From: Diploptera punctata
Lineage: Eukaryota; Arthropoda; Insecta; Blattodea; Blaberidae
NCBI GenBank assembly: GCA_030220185.1
Contig: JASPKZ010007250.1
Location: 4,103,501-4,167,500 of the forward strand
Reading direction: 5' to 3'
DNA: 64,000 bases
Of the stretch, positions 40,047 through 50,939 are shown in pieces. A program made the translations under genes and the position numbers. Each line of letters begins with the position of its first letter. The stretch's first letter is position 1. The notes under the pieces were generated by a model, which saw nothing but the letters and a program-made list of their open reading frames with translations, was not told the origin of the DNA and did no database searches.

Positions 40047-40731
40047 CACATTCAGTACCAGACACTTAGCAGGGCATTTAAACCCACAGGCCAGCCATTT
40101 AAATACCCCAGCTACCTTTTTCATGGCACTTCAGAGAATGGACCATTATTCACAAACTATTAGTCCTAGAAAATTCAAATTGTGTACATACCTAAAGGAG
40201 ATATCCTAGTAGGATTTGATGGTGAAATAACTTGGGTGATTGACATCACATGGTATCGGCGTATCAATTTCAGGAAGTGGAAGTTCATCTTCACTTTCAC
40301 TTTGTGAATCTTCTAATTCAGGAATTAGTTCATCACCTGAATCATCATTATACAAAATATTCACTAATTCTTCTTCAGTGAGATATTTTTATTTCGCCAA
40401 GGTTTCACTCACGCGCAAACAACAGCGCGATAACGAGAAACATATACGACTGCACTGGAACCTGGAGTCAAGTTTGGGTGAACGAATTCCATGTGTTGTT
40501 TGTTTTAAAAATAAAAGGGGATTCACCAAGGTTAAACGTGTCAAACGGGAATAGAAAATGTACATTTACATGCCATCTATGATCTCCAAGACATACTAAG
40601 CCAACACAATATTTAGGCGCCGAATATAAACGCGGTTTGTTCGCGCCCGCTCTAAAACGAGTTAACTGACCGACGGCCGCATACATGATAGTCTCTTTAA
40701 ACGCCTTAACTGGTTTACGGCACTGAATGTG
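40047..40731. mobile_element. piggyBac-like element, rearranged and non-autonomous
   Basis: 685 bp with 10-bp perfect inverted ends CACATTCAGT/ACTGAATGTG, flanked by TTAA at 40043-40046 and 40732-40735, the piggyBac target duplication. On minus at about 40210-40390 a frame reads LTEEELVNILYNDDSGDELI, PELEDSQSESEDELPLPEID, an acidic N-terminal region typical of piggyBac-type transposases. On plus at 40440-40556 a frame reads HWNLESSLGERIPCVVCFKN and KRGFTKVKRVKRE, like the start of the Cys-rich C-terminus. The two parts face opposite ways and the catalytic core is gone, so this is an internally inverted, deleted derivative. Confidence 0.75.
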
Positions 40732-40739
40732 TTAAAGTG

Positions 40740-41635
40740 ACCCTCATCAAAACAAAACCATGTGACCTGCTCGCTTTTCATTGGTTATGTACACCGACGT
40801 ACGTTGTAGAAGCAATATGTACTCTAAAAAGTGGTTCTCCTCATAAATTTAAAATATGTCCTCTGAATATACTTGTTATTCTCATTGAATGAAAATAATA
40901 CTATTCAAAACATAGAAAATATTCTAAAATATACTTAATCAATAATTACAACTTAAAATAGTTTATTACATATTAGTGACGCATTTGAGTCATGTTTCGG
41001 TCGATTCTCATGAAACAAAATGGCTGAAAGTGTCGAGTCTTCTGTTGCTGTGTCGTCATCTCCCTGTCAAATGTAACAATAACTTAATTGTGGCGCGAAT
41101 TGCGGAAGGATTCAATTGGCTTTTATTGATGTTAGAATCACTCTAAGAACGGATAAGGCCTAGTGAGCAAGTGTTTACAGGCCTGCTTTAACACTTCCCG
41201 ATGTCGGAAGAAGCTATCATGACTGAATCATGTTGAAGTTGGTCATGGCGATTGTTTTTCAAAGGGCTCATATGTGAATATATCTCTGTAAAGCGGAACC
41301 ACACAGTCCAAACTGGGAATTGTATTCAAAAATAATTTGATTACACGGTGGCTTGGAGTTTCAAGCTTCTATAAATGTTTCCTATATTTGCCGCATGAGT
41401 GTAGCACCTGAGGCTCCTGCTATATGACGTCTCTAAAACCTAGCGTTGCTTGTCGTATATGAGGTGATATAATCTTGTCTGATAAATTTGTCTTCAAAGC
41501 ACTCGTGTAATTTGAGAATACGCTTCAAAGACATTTACTCATTCGTTCATGTGTGCGCATTTGTGATGTAATTTTCCTAGGATCTGATTTATTATCTACA
41601 GTTTCTGGATCGATTCCAAACCAGTGTGAATAATA
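40740..41635. other. No recognised gene
   Basis: Mixed sequence without sustained frames or matches to other parts of the window. It is one of the longer stretches that may be unique genomic DNA. Confidence 0.45.
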
Positions 41636-41639
41636 CGAA

Positions 41640-41884
41640 CTTGATTACATTTTGCATGGACCAACAAAATGACAAAAACCCTGAATTTTATCGACGTCCT
41701 TGAATTTGTTTAATAAATTATACAAAGAGACACATCTATCTATAGAGTTCTTCACGTCTATGAAACAGCATATTTCAATATTTCTAAACGGTGATTTACC
41801 ACTCTTCCCTTCCATTATAGCTTCTTCTATTTCTTCCTTTGTTATTTCTGTTTGGATTCCTTCAAATAACGTTTCTGTTTTATC
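41640..41884 (-). pseudogene. LINE fragment upstream of RT
   Basis: The minus frame reads TEITKEEIEEAIMEGKSGKS, which resembles the conserved EEI..AI..MK.GKAPG segment at the start of LINE RT domains. After SP the sequence changes to FRNIEICCFIDVKNSIDRC, which does not fit RT, so a deletion or junction lies there. Confidence 0.45.
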
Positions 41885-42100
41885 ATCATCATCATCTGCA
41901 TTCATGGATTAGGTCTGTTGACCCGTTCCGACTTCAGCTCATCTCTTTCTAGGTCTGCCCACATCTCGGGTGCCTTTAGGTTTGTATTTTGTTATTTGTT
42001 TTGGATATCTATCTTCATTCGTTCTGTCTATGTGTTGCTTCCATTTTTGTCTATATGTATCTGTTTTATGCTCCTTAAATTATTTTCCATTTTTTATTTA
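41885..42100 (-). pseudogene. LINE-B 3' end
   Basis: CATCATCATCATC precedes ATGGATTAGGTCTGTTGACC, CGTTCCGACTTCAGC, the antisense LINE-B tail. It continues with GRPRKR-like and NRxDKW-like decayed sequence. Confidence 0.65.
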
Positions 42101-42139
42101 ATACTTTCTTAAAATATTCGATCCATTTCTTCATATTTA

Positions 42140-42640
42140 TAATGTTAATTTTTGTTTGATGATTTCAGTACAGAACATGCTTCTCTTGCTCTGCTGAAAC
42201 CTAGTTTACTATTAACATTTGAACATTCTCTTTCCCATTCATCTTTCTTTGCCTTTCTTATTTTTCGTATTGGTGATCCCACTACAGGCCTCAGGAGGCC
42301 CTTGGGGTAGTAGGAGGTTAAGGTTCCCACTTTTTCTGGACAATCGGCACTTGATGTCAGCCGGGTTGTCAGCCCTGCGTGATGGCCGCCTTTACCCCCA
42401 GAACAAGTGTCTGGTACTCATTTCTGTTAGAAGCTGAGCCGACCCCAGAGCCATAGTGCCGTCAGAAGGTTTTGGCCAGTTTAAAAATCCTGACCCCACC
42501 GGGACTCGAACCCTCGACCTTCCGGCTTGTAGCGCAGTGCCTTAACCACTACGCTACGGCGTACCCCATTTTTCGTATTATATTATGATTTTTCACTTTA
42601 TATTTTTATTATCTTCTTGTGATTTTGTAGTAATCCATTT
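42140..42640 (-). pseudogene. LINE endonuclease-RT linker fragment, split by a SINE
   Basis: Antisense reads RKIRKAKKDEWERECSNVNS, KLGFSRAREACSVLKS, typical of the segment between endonuclease and RT in such LINEs. It is interrupted at 42272-42567 by an S2 SINE and resumes with TATTATGATTTTTCAC. Confidence 0.5.
42272..42567 (-). mobile_element. SINE family S2 with 12-bp target duplication
   Basis: 296 bp flanked by ATTTTTCGTATT at 42260-42271 and 42568-42579. Antisense head: GGGTACGCCGTAGCGTAGTG with perfect A box, AAGCCGGAAGGTCGAGGGTT and CGAGTCCCGGTGGGGTCAGG with perfect B box. Body: ACCTTCTGACGGCACTATGG, CTTGTTCTGGGGGTAAAGGC, GGCTGACATCAAGTGCCGAT and CCTACTACCCCAAGGGCCTC. Family-defining complete copy. 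Confidence 0.9.
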
Positions 42641-42860
42641 CTTATGGTATGGACACGTAAGAAGAATGCAGGATGGAAGACTATCAAAGGTCGTCTATAC
42701 ATGGAAAATTGAATGAAGGAGCAGAAAAGGAAGACCAAGAACAACTGGAAAGAATAACATTCAGACTTCGATGAGGAAATTTTGTGTAACGGATGAAGAC
42801 ACAGAGGACAGATAACGATGGAGAACTTTAATTAAGGAGAATTTGTGAATGTTTGTTACA
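42640..42860 (+). pseudogene. LINE-C-type fragment
   Basis: Plus strand reads LWYGHVRRMQDGRLSKVVYT, WKIE(stop)RSRKGRPRTTWKE and then DEDTEDR(stop)RWRTLIKENL. The C-terminal LxWYGHVxRMxDxRL and GRPRTTW motifs are clear, with stops. Confidence 0.7.
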
Positions 42861-42864
42861 AACT

Positions 42865-43615
42865 GATAGTCTATAAGTCCGTAGTCATTTACGTATTTTT
42901 TAAAACTCATGTTAATTATTAAGACTGGTTGGAAAAAACCCAAAGATAAGGAAAATTCTCAAAATGAATGACTCAATAAAATAGCATTGCTCTTATGAAG
43001 CAAAATTCTTGCTAGTAAACATGTCCTTTTATGTGAGATTAATTTATTAGTTAATTCATTTGAAATAAATAGTTTAGTTACATAGTATCACCTACAACTT
43101 TACCAAGAAGGTGGGTGCCCGATTTATGGAAAAAAATACCATTATTGAAGGGATAATTATCACCCATTTATTTAATAAAGTTAGGGGGTGAATTCAATTA
43201 CCGGAACAGCGGCTAGCGGAGATGCCATTGAACAATCTTTTTTCAAAGAAGCTTGGAGGTAATTATATGTCCATTTCTGTCACTCAATCTGCGGCATCAA
43301 ATGACGACATCGTTTCCGTAAGAGTAATATTATTTTATAGACATGAAATCCCCTATAGAATTACGTCAATTTTAGTACCTACTGCTGAGAATGGAACAAG
43401 AAGTTCCGAATGGTCTTCACTATTTTAATGAATTTTAATTTGTAAATGATGACTGATATTTCTGATACAAATTTTAATATTTTAACTTTTTACATAACCT
43501 CAACAGTGGTTAAAAATTAACTTTATAAAAGTATTGACAATTTTGAACCAGTCACTAACGACCGCTTTTAATTGCTTGAATAAAGTTTTTGAATATGTTG
43601 GAAGACAATGTTTTA

Positions 43616-43646
<31 letters not shown>

Positions 43647-43685
43647 TTACTTAATCTTCTCTGATTATGTTCGTAATTGATTTTT
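42865..43685. other. AT-rich stretch with an orphan 68-codon frame
   Basis: The plus frame 43222-43428 (MPLNNLFSKKLGGNYMSIS, FYRHEIPYRITSILVPTAEN) has reasonable amino-acid composition but no family I recognise. A 27-base T run lies at 43617-43643. No repeat match elsewhere in the window. Confidence 0.3.
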
Positions 43686-43689
43686 ATGC

Positions 43690-43950
43690 TGAAAAAATAA
43701 ATATTAGGTCGAGGTATGAGATGAAATGAAACCCCTATATTTAATGAGGTCTGTAAACGACACATTTTTCACTAAAGGATGATTTTTAAGGGTGAAGGGG
43801 TTGAGAATTACAACTCTCTTATAGCCTTTAACCCTTCTGGGAAACTTCTGAACATTTTGCAAAAGCCCATCGCAATCGGTTGAACGGTATGGTAGCGCAT
43901 AAAGGACAAACAGACAGACACACATTCATTTTTCTTCTTCTTCTTCTTCG
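43690..43950 (-). mobile_element. Helitron-like 5' fragment, inverted
   Basis: Antisense, GAATGTGTGTCTGTCTGTTT, ATGCGCTACCATACCGTTC, AACCGATTGCGATGGGCTTT, GCAAAATGTTCAGAAG and GGCTATAAGAGAGTTGTAAT follow the order of the Helitron-like element at 22.2 kb. It lacks the 3' CTAG end. Confidence 0.7.
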
Positions 43951-43954
43951 GAAA

Positions 43955-44775
43955 AAGTAGAAAATGGCAATGGAGATAGGTTGATAAGTTTATGTAAACA
44001 ACATGGCTTTACGATAATGAATAGATTCTTCCAACATCGGGAAATATATAAATACATATGGGGACAGTAAAAAAAGTCTCAAATCAATAATAATTGATTA
44101 CATAAGAATTGTGAAACAAAAACATGATATGATAGTGAAAGATGTTAAGAGTGTATAGAAAACCAGATCGCGGAAGTGATGATTATATGCTACATTAATT
44201 TTTATAAATATAAATTATTTAGATTAGCCATCATTTTAGAAGCAATTCCAAGTACAGAATGATAATGGAAAGCACATGGTAGATGTATTACTGGACACGA
44301 TTTTCCCTAGAAATTGAGCTTGTGGTTTTATAGAATTTGAATGGAAATATAACGTGACTACAATAACCATTCGTCTCTTAGAATAACCATACCTCTAGAG
44401 GAGGAGGGGGAGGGGAGTTAGATAAACACGAAGGAGAAATCCAATTGTTTCAAATAAACTCTGTTTGGAATCATTCAGTTGTGGTTACTGAACTGACATG
44501 TAGGAAGATTTAATCGGAAATTCATTTAGTGTAATGGATTACCTCTTTGTGTTTGTTTTATCAGGAAATACAACGGAATTAATTTATATTTAATCGTTAC
44601 TAGTGTTACTGTAATGCAATAACTCACGTAATAATCCTGTACATCCAGCTGAATAAAAAATCTACCAATACAGTTGGCTTAGACCAATGTTTCTACACTT
44701 GCCACGTTTGCAAAACGACTATAAGGCGCCCACTGAACACTGTAGAGTTGGAAGAGTGCTTTATATCAATCGGTT
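43955..44775. other. No recognised gene
   Basis: AT-rich sequence including a GGAGGAGGGGGAGGGGAG purine tract near 44399; no frames or repeat matches. Confidence 0.4.
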
Positions 44776-44779
44776 TATT

Positions 44780-45990
44780 TTCATAGATGTTTATATGGTC
44801 ACACACAGAAATACATTATATATTGAAAATGGGCAGCTAAAGAAAAATGAGGGAAATTTTGATGAAGTGGCTGCATTCAAATACCTAACTAACTAACTGG
44901 CAATATCGAACCCGTAGGTTCATGACCGCGCGGACATAAGCTCTCCATATATCCCTATCCTGAGCCAAAATTCTCCAATCATCCCCTGTATAATCTACTT
45001 CCCTCAACTCACAGTTAATGTTATTCTCCCACCTCATTCTTGGTCTACCAACTGGGCGTTTTCCCCCTGCTTTTCCTACAAACAGTTTCCATACACGTCT
45101 TTCATTTCCCATTCGTGCCACATGTCCTGCTCATCGCAGTCTACGAGACTTAACTGTTCTCATTATGTATGGCTTCCTATAAAGACCATGTAATTCACTG
45201 TTATGAAGTCTTCTCCATTCACCTGTCTGTTCATCTCTCTTTGGGCCAAAAATTTTCCTAAGAACTTTATTCTCAAATACTGGTAATCTCCTTCCCTCCC
45301 TTAAAGTAAGAATCCATGTTTCGCATCCATATAATATAACTGGTAGAATAATATTTTATTCAAATACCTAGGAACAATAATCACAAATAGCAATGAGATG
45401 CACAAAGAAATTAAACATAGACTCAATTCTGTAAATGCGTGTTATTATGCGTTATAGGGACTCTTGTCGTCCCAACTCCTTTAAAAAAACGTTAAACTGA
45501 AGATATATAAAACTTTTATACTACCAGTTATATTATATGGATGCGAAACATGGACTCTTGCTTCAAGGGAGCAAAAGAGATTACAAGTATTTGAGAATAA
45601 AGTTCTTTGGAAAATTTTTGGACCAAAGAGAGATGAACAGACAGGTGAATGGAGAAGATTACAAAACAGTGAACTACTTGGCCTTTATAGGAATCTAGGT
45701 ATAGTAAGAGTAGTTAAGTCTCGTAGACTACTATGGGCAGGACATGTGGCACGAATGGGGAATGAAAGGCGAGCATGGAAACTTCATGTAGGAAAACCAG
45801 AGGTAAAACGCCCAGTTGGTAGACCAAGAGTGAAGTGGGAGAACAACATTAACTATGATTTGAGGGAAGTAGATTATACAGGGAATGATTGGAAAACATT
45901 AGCTCAGGATAGGGGTGGATGGAGAGCTTATGTCCGCGCGGTCATGAACCTATAGTACATGTTTGATAGTGCCAGTGAGTTAGTAAGTTA
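44780..45990 (+). pseudogene. LINE-A copy split by an antisense LINE-A insertion
   Basis: Left part 44780-44887: VYMVTHRNTLYIENGQLKKN, EGNFDEVAAFKYLT. Right part from 45358: FKYLGTIITNSNEMHKEIKH, then YGCETWTLASREQKRLQVF, KIFGPKRDEQTGEWRRLQNS, HVARMGNERRAWKLHVGKPE and DYTGNDWKTLAQDRGGWRAY. It ends with GTGCCAGTGAGTTAGTAAGTTAG. It is the longest reconstructable LINE-A span and several frames remain open for 60-70 codons. Confidence 0.85.
44888..45357 (-). mobile_element. LINE-A inserted antisense in LINE-A, 13-bp duplication
   Basis: 470 bp between two copies of ATTCAAATACCTA (44875-44887 and 45358-45370). The left end is the 3' tail (ACTAACTAACTGG); the frame 44885-45121 reads MARMGNERRVWKLFVGKAGG and DLREVDYTGDDW-like ELREVDYTGDDWRILAQDRD. 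Its 5' truncation point lies in the TGGTAGAATAAT segment. Because the host copy has the same region on the opposite strand 100 bp away, the locus is a natural inverted repeat. Confidence 0.85.
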
Positions 45991-46084
45991 GTTAAAAATG
46001 CCTTATAGTATACCAATAATATTACTAACACTTTTTTATAAACAGGTTTACAATGTAATAAAACATCTTCCTGTGCCCAAATTT

Positions 46085-46850
46085 ATCTTCCCATTCCAAT
46101 TATTACCTCATGCCTCTTCTTATATCATCCATCCATTTAAATACAGGTCGGCCTCTCTTTCCTTTCCCAGATGGAATCCATTCGAAAGCTTGTCTGGGTA
46201 ATCTTCTCTCTGGCATCCTACGTAGGCCTATAGGACCATGCCATTCTAGTCGTCTGTATCTCACAAAATCTAATATTGAATTTTGGACTTTCATGTGTTG
46301 TCTGATAATTGTATATCTGATTTTTTTTTTCCAATTTAGATGTCTAGTTGAGCGACTAAAACAATCCATTTCAGTACACCTAAGTTTTAATCTCAAATTT
46401 GTATCCAACTGCTAAGTTTCTGCACCGTATGTTAGCGTGTTTCGAATTATGGATTTATAAATTTGTAATTCGATATATATTCTTATGTTCTTATCCCACA
46501 AAACTCTAGTTTAGCATTGATTTTACCTATCTGTTTCTTTTAATTCTATATTTTATGTCATTTTCTTGGTTACACTTTGAGTTAATTTAGATATATTCTC
46601 CACATCCTCTGATACATCCCATTCCATCTTTCAAAACTAAATCTTTCTTTTCATCACCACAAGACAAATAATATAACATTCAAATTTACTTTTAAACCCA
46701 ATTCAATATACTCTTCTATAAGTTTTCAACACATATATTCCATTCCTCATAAATCTGTGCTTTAACCAACTGATCATCTGCAAATAATAATGTATAAATA
46801 GTTGTAGAGTAATTGCTAAAATCTCAAAAGTATGAAAACCAGAAGGATTT
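46085..46850 (-). pseudogene. LINE-C-type copy reaching the RT FADD motif
   Basis: Minus frame 46103-46408 reads CTEMDCFSRSTRHLNWKKKI, HMKVQNSILDFVRYRRLEWH, RMPERRLPRQAFEWIPSGKG and KRGRPVFKWMDDIRRGM. Further right, antisense LLFADDQLVKAQIYEEW near 46770 is the RT active-site motif with both aspartates. The 3' tail is absent or decayed at 46085. Confidence 0.75.
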
Positions 46851-46854
46851 AATT

Positions 46855-47150
46855 TTAACAATATTACTTTTTATTTCGGAATTTATCCTAAATACAGTGG
46901 TTCTCCGTCACCCTCAAGAAATTCACCTTTTCCAGTTGTAGAGGTCCTGAATATCCTCATTCGTAAGTCCCAGTTACACTTCTTCTCACACCGTCCATCT
47001 AACCTTATTTAGGTATTCTCTTTCTTCTTATCTATTTTTACTCCAAGATCTTCCTACGTATTTTATCAGATATCATCCTCTTGAGATTTCTATACCATCT
47101 TAATAGTCTCTCTTAACTGTTTGTAATACATTTCCTTCAACTTTGGTCAT
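46855..47150 (-). pseudogene. Probable LINE C-terminal debris
   Basis: Antisense contains scattered fragments resembling the C-terminal domain (for example sequence complementary to CTCTTGAGATTTCTATACC) but no continuous frame. Assigned by position between two LINEs. Confidence 0.3.
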
Positions 47151-47154
47151 CATC

Positions 47155-47870
47155 GTCATCATCAACAATCACACATTAAGCCCATGTGGCTTCTTCCAGT
47201 CTCATAGATTCTCATTAAAAAATTGTATGCGTCTCTTTTTCGGTCTACCAACATTCCTGTCTCCTTTTCGTTTGTAACTATGTATAATTTTTGGTATCAG
47301 TTTATCTTTCATTCTTTGATCATGTTCTTTCCAGTTTTTTCTAGAGTATTTTATTTTATCTAAAAGTTTAAACATATTTAGCTCATTTCTAATATCTTCA
47401 CTTCTTCTTTTATCTAGAAATTTGCAGCCAGCTACACTTCTCAGAAATTTCATTTCAGCTGCTTCTATGATCTTCTCTTCTCTTTTAGTTAAAACCCAAA
47501 ATCCACTACCATACAACAGTAAGGGGACTGTCACTGCTTTATAAAATTGTAGTTTTGTTTACTTTCTTGTATTTTTAAACATTCTCTTAATTGTGCCACA
47601 TATATAAATAAATTTATTAAGTTTGTTAAAACGTTCTTCATTTTTAAAATAGGAGATTTCATAACCCAGGTATTTAAAATGGTTCACTTGTTCAACGGGC
47701 TTCCCCTACAGAATTATTTTAGCTCTTATGGTGTCTGATCCTTTAAAAGCTAAGATGTTCGTTTTACTTATTGATATTTGAAATTATAATTCTGTACAAT
47801 GTTATTTAATTGAACTTTGGTATTTTTCCTAATTTCAATGTTTCTAATTTTTTTCTAATCTCGATTCCCC
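47155..47870 (-). pseudogene. LINE-B copy with 110-codon frame
   Basis: TCATCATCGTCATCATCAAC is the antisense tail. Frame 47202-47534 reads MTVPLLLYGSGFWVLTKREE, AAEMKFLRSVAGCKFLDKRR, SEDIRNELNMFKLLDKIKYS, NWKEHDQRMKDKLIPKII and GDRNVGRPKKRRIQFFNENL. Further right, antisense, are segments for KPVEQVNHFKYLGYEIS and KTNILAFKGSDTIRAKI. Same subfamily as 16.7 kb. Confidence 0.85.
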
Positions 47871-47936
47871 GATAACAACAACATCAATGATAATAAAATA
47901 ATGATAATGATAATAATAATAACAATAATAATAATG

Positions 47937-47993
<57 letters not shown>

Positions 47994-47995
47994 TC
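47871..47995. repeat. (AAT)n-rich microsatellite
   Basis: AAT repeats with AAC and ATG variants, longest pure run about 47942-47990. Confidence 0.9.
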
Positions 47996-47999
47996 ATTC

Positions 48000-48585
48000 T
48001 CAACCAGGAGTTACACCTGTGAATGTTAGCATTATGTTAGCAAACATGATAATACTACTCGTAATTTCCGCTATCATATTGCGATTTTTAAGAATATATA
48101 TTAACTCACTACTAAATCCTTGTACCATATATTTTCTATACTCAATTATTTCGTTAGGTGAGAAATTTGAGAAGTTAGGGTGATAAAACAGGCAAGTAGT
48201 GTATACCAGTTTAGTACAGTAGATCAGTTATAAACTGGCAGACCATAAGGATAATGGGACTATTCTGTTTGAACAGTGACTAATGTATGTTTTCTACTGC
48301 AAATATAGCAATTTTAGGTTAAGGTAGAAAATATTTCCTCAGATTTGAAGAAAGCCAGATGTCTTGAAAGCGTAATTCCATAGGAACGGGACAGGATAGG
48401 AATCTTGACTCCGAAATAAAATCGAGAGGATGGAAAATGGTCTACAACCATTGAGACGGCAGACTATCTAGGAGTAGGATAATCACATAATCACCCCATC
48501 TTCAGGCGGCCTAGCAAACCACATCAATAAAATAGTAAATGTCAGAAACTCTGATCACAAGACCATGAACTTAATCACGTAGAGG
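48000..48585. other. No recognised feature
   Basis: Mixed AT-rich sequence, no frame or match. Confidence 0.4.
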
Positions 48586-48589
48586 AACT

Positions 48590-49470
48590 TCGGGTAATGT
48601 GGAGCCCTATCTTGAATTTGTTGTTTTCTCTTCTTTTAATTAAGGGATTTGAATTTTGTTTAATTACAGTGATTATCATTACTGTTATAACTATGAAATA
48701 TAATTATTTTATTCAAATATGGAAACATCTTCATAATTTATAAACTTTTTACATTACAAGAAAGGTCCACTTTAACCTCCATATTCGGGTAAAGTGGACC
48801 CCAGAGTCCATCCTAGCCTTTATGCTATTTTAAGTTTATTTACTCTATTAATTTATATAGACAGGCACAAATTAATCTTAAATTATGTATGGCTGATCGA
48901 TATTTATGTAATGTTTTGAAAAATTATCGTTGATTTAATTCATACGTCTTTCATCCGCAGAGAGCGACTATCTTTGGGATTAGGTAAAATTACAAGGATA
49001 TTAAATACAATTAATTAAGTGTATGGTTTTTACATATAGCACCCTTATTCATAAAATATACATATTCGTGTAAAGTGGACCCAAGTCCACTTTAACCGCC
49101 TACATTAGCCGAATTCCTTTGTTCTGTTTAATTATCTCATACAGCAGCCATATCACATAATATCAAAAGCAACCCGTCAGTATATTAAAACAGCATCTGC
49201 ATAATATAATATATTCAGGAGTTTTTTCAACATTTGTAATATTCAATAGCAGAAATTAAGAATTAATTCTTAGCTTGAAAAACATTTAAATGGTCGTTTT
49301 CATAAATATCACAAACCCTTCTTCGCACAAAGAATAAAAGAAGCTGGCCATGAAAACGTCAAAGTTGATGAGGGGAAAATATTGAAATATTTTCTGTTCC
49401 AGGGCAGCACCAATTAAAAAAGATATTAACAGGGTTCACTCAAACCGAAGGGTCCATATTACTCTAAGTT
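48590..49470. repeat. Candidate DNA element with GTAAAGTGGACC motifs at ends and inside
   Basis: CGGGTAATGTGGAGCCC at 48591, GGTCCACTTTAACC plus TTCGGGTAAAGTGGACCC at 48763-48802, CGTGTAAAGTGGACCC plus AAGTCCACTTTAACC at 49069-49097, and GGGTCCATATTACTC at 49450. The outermost two are inverted relative to each other. The design (gene-poor, motif repeated at ends and inside) is parallel to the TA-flanked element at 26.07-26.89 kb, whose motif is GGGGCTACTTTGAC. No coding remnant recognised and ends are not exact. Confidence 0.4.
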
Positions 49471-49474
49471 TCTC

Positions 49475-49550
49475 TATGCATGGAGAACTTTTTCCAGTGT
49501 GGCCATGAACCTCCGGGTTCAATAGTGACAATGAGTTAATTAATTACTGT
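49475..49550 (+). pseudogene. LINE-A terminal fragment
   Basis: ATGCATGGAGAACTTTTTCC, GTGTGGCCATGAACCTCCGG, GTTCAATAGTGACAATGAGT and TAATTAATTA correspond to the last ~70 bp of LINE-A. Confidence 0.7.
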
Positions 49551-49599
49551 ATAGGGAGTATGGAATTTACAATATACTGTGTTGTGGTTATATTTCAGT

Positions 49600-50095
49600 T
49601 CAGCTTTGCATAGTAGCAAGGATTTTGAGCACCCTATGGATTTGGCTGTCTTCCTCTTCTTCTTTACTAATCCCGAGTATTTGGTTCTCTTCTTCGGTCA
49701 TGCCTTTAAAGAGATTGAACCCTAGCGTACAGAAAACGAGCTTTAAGCCTCTAGATTGTAATAATGAATTCCTTCACAAGAAAGTATTTGGCACATCTTG
49801 GCTACAAGAAGCTATGCTTCTAGGAAAGCCCCTCTGTTATAATCTTGCGGAATTTCCTCACTCGTTCCAAGTACATAATGTGATCCAAACGAAGATGGTG
49901 AAACAAGGAATTTGTGAAACTTCTTCTTCTCCATCATAGTTTAACCTCTCACAATACAGGTACTTTGACGTGCCCCACAGCGCCTGTTCCTAATGACTTG
50001 TCGAGAGAGGCAATTAAACTTTGAATCACACACATCGGCCTATATATATATTTTCTCATAAGTGATGTCTTCTTTAAAAAATATTTAAAAGCTTT
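49600..50095. other. Unassigned region with short frames
   Basis: A plus frame 49625-49939 and an antisense frame near 49620-49720 (MTEEENQILGISKEEEED) are the only coding-like features. Neither is recognised. The codon pattern does not decide between strands. Confidence 0.25.
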
Positions 50096-50099
50096 CAGA

Positions 50100-50860
50100 C
50101 TAACTAACTAACCAACCAACTAACTCAACGGCACTATCGAACTAGACTCATGGCCACACGGACATCAGCTCTCCAAACATCCCTATGCTGAGCTAATATT
50201 TTCCAATCATCCCCTGTATAATCTACTTCCCTCAAATCGCGGTTAATGCTATTCTCCCACCTCATTCTTAATCTACCAACTGTTTTACCTCCGGGTTTCC
50301 TACAAGAATCTTATTTTTCCCTCTTTATTCTCTATTCGTGTCACATATCCAACCCATTGCAGTCTAAGAGACTTAACTGTTCTTATTATATTGCTTTCCT
50401 ATAAAGATCATGCCAGATTGAGAAGACCGCTATAACGGCTGGGGGACCCAACACGCTGATCACATGTCACCCCTACATTAGCCAGATGATCTTCTACCTC
50501 TGTGATTAACACAAGTGGATGTGAGGCCAGCAGTCGGATGGTGTGCCAAGGGCTTTCTAGACCTGTCGCGCCTAGAGTTTTTTATAAACATCATGTAGCT
50601 CACTGTTAAATAGTCTTCTCCATTCACCTATCAGTTCATCTCTCTTTGGTCCAAACATTTTCCTAAGAATTTTATTCTCAAATACTCTAATATTTTTTCC
50701 ACCCTTAAAGTAAGAGTCCATGTTTAGTACCCATATAATATAAATGGGGGGGAAACGTTTTATAAATGTTCGGTTTAACGATTTTTTTTAGAGAAGTTGG
50801 GACGAGAAGAATCCCTGTAATGTATAATAGCATGCATTTCCAGAATTGAGCCTATGTCTA
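50100..50860 (-). pseudogene. LINE-A copy split by SINE S4
   Basis: Left end ACTAACTAACCAACCAACTAAC is the antisense terminal repeat. The copy runs through CTTCCCTCAAATCGCGGTTA and CTGTTCTTATTATATTGC to 50412, and resumes at 50584 with ATAAACATCATGTAGCTCAC and GTTCATCTCTCTTTGGTCC to about 50860. Strongly mutated. Confidence 0.75.
50413..50583 (+). mobile_element. SINE family S4 with 12-bp target duplication
   Basis: 171 bp between ATAAAGATCATG (50401-50412) and ATAAACATCATG (50584-50595). Body CCGCTATAACGGCTGGGGG, ATCACATGTCACCCCTACAT, GGCCAGCAGTCGGATGG; tail AGAGTTTTTT. It is a shorter version of the 33.0-kb copy. Confidence 0.8.
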
Positions 50861-50939
50861 ATTTCTTTGTAAATCTCATTCCTGTCTATTCTCAAATAAC
50901 AGCCTTGTATTATTCACGACATTATCTTAAAGTTACAAT

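Noticed and set aside
40240..40554. 104-codon plus frame with a serine-rich start
   Set aside because: Its first half is antisense to the acidic piggyBac-like segment; only the last ~40 codons, covering CVVCFKN, seem meaningful.
46110..46415. 101-codon plus frame
   Set aside because: Shadow of the minus-strand LINE-C C-terminal domain, which has clear family motifs.
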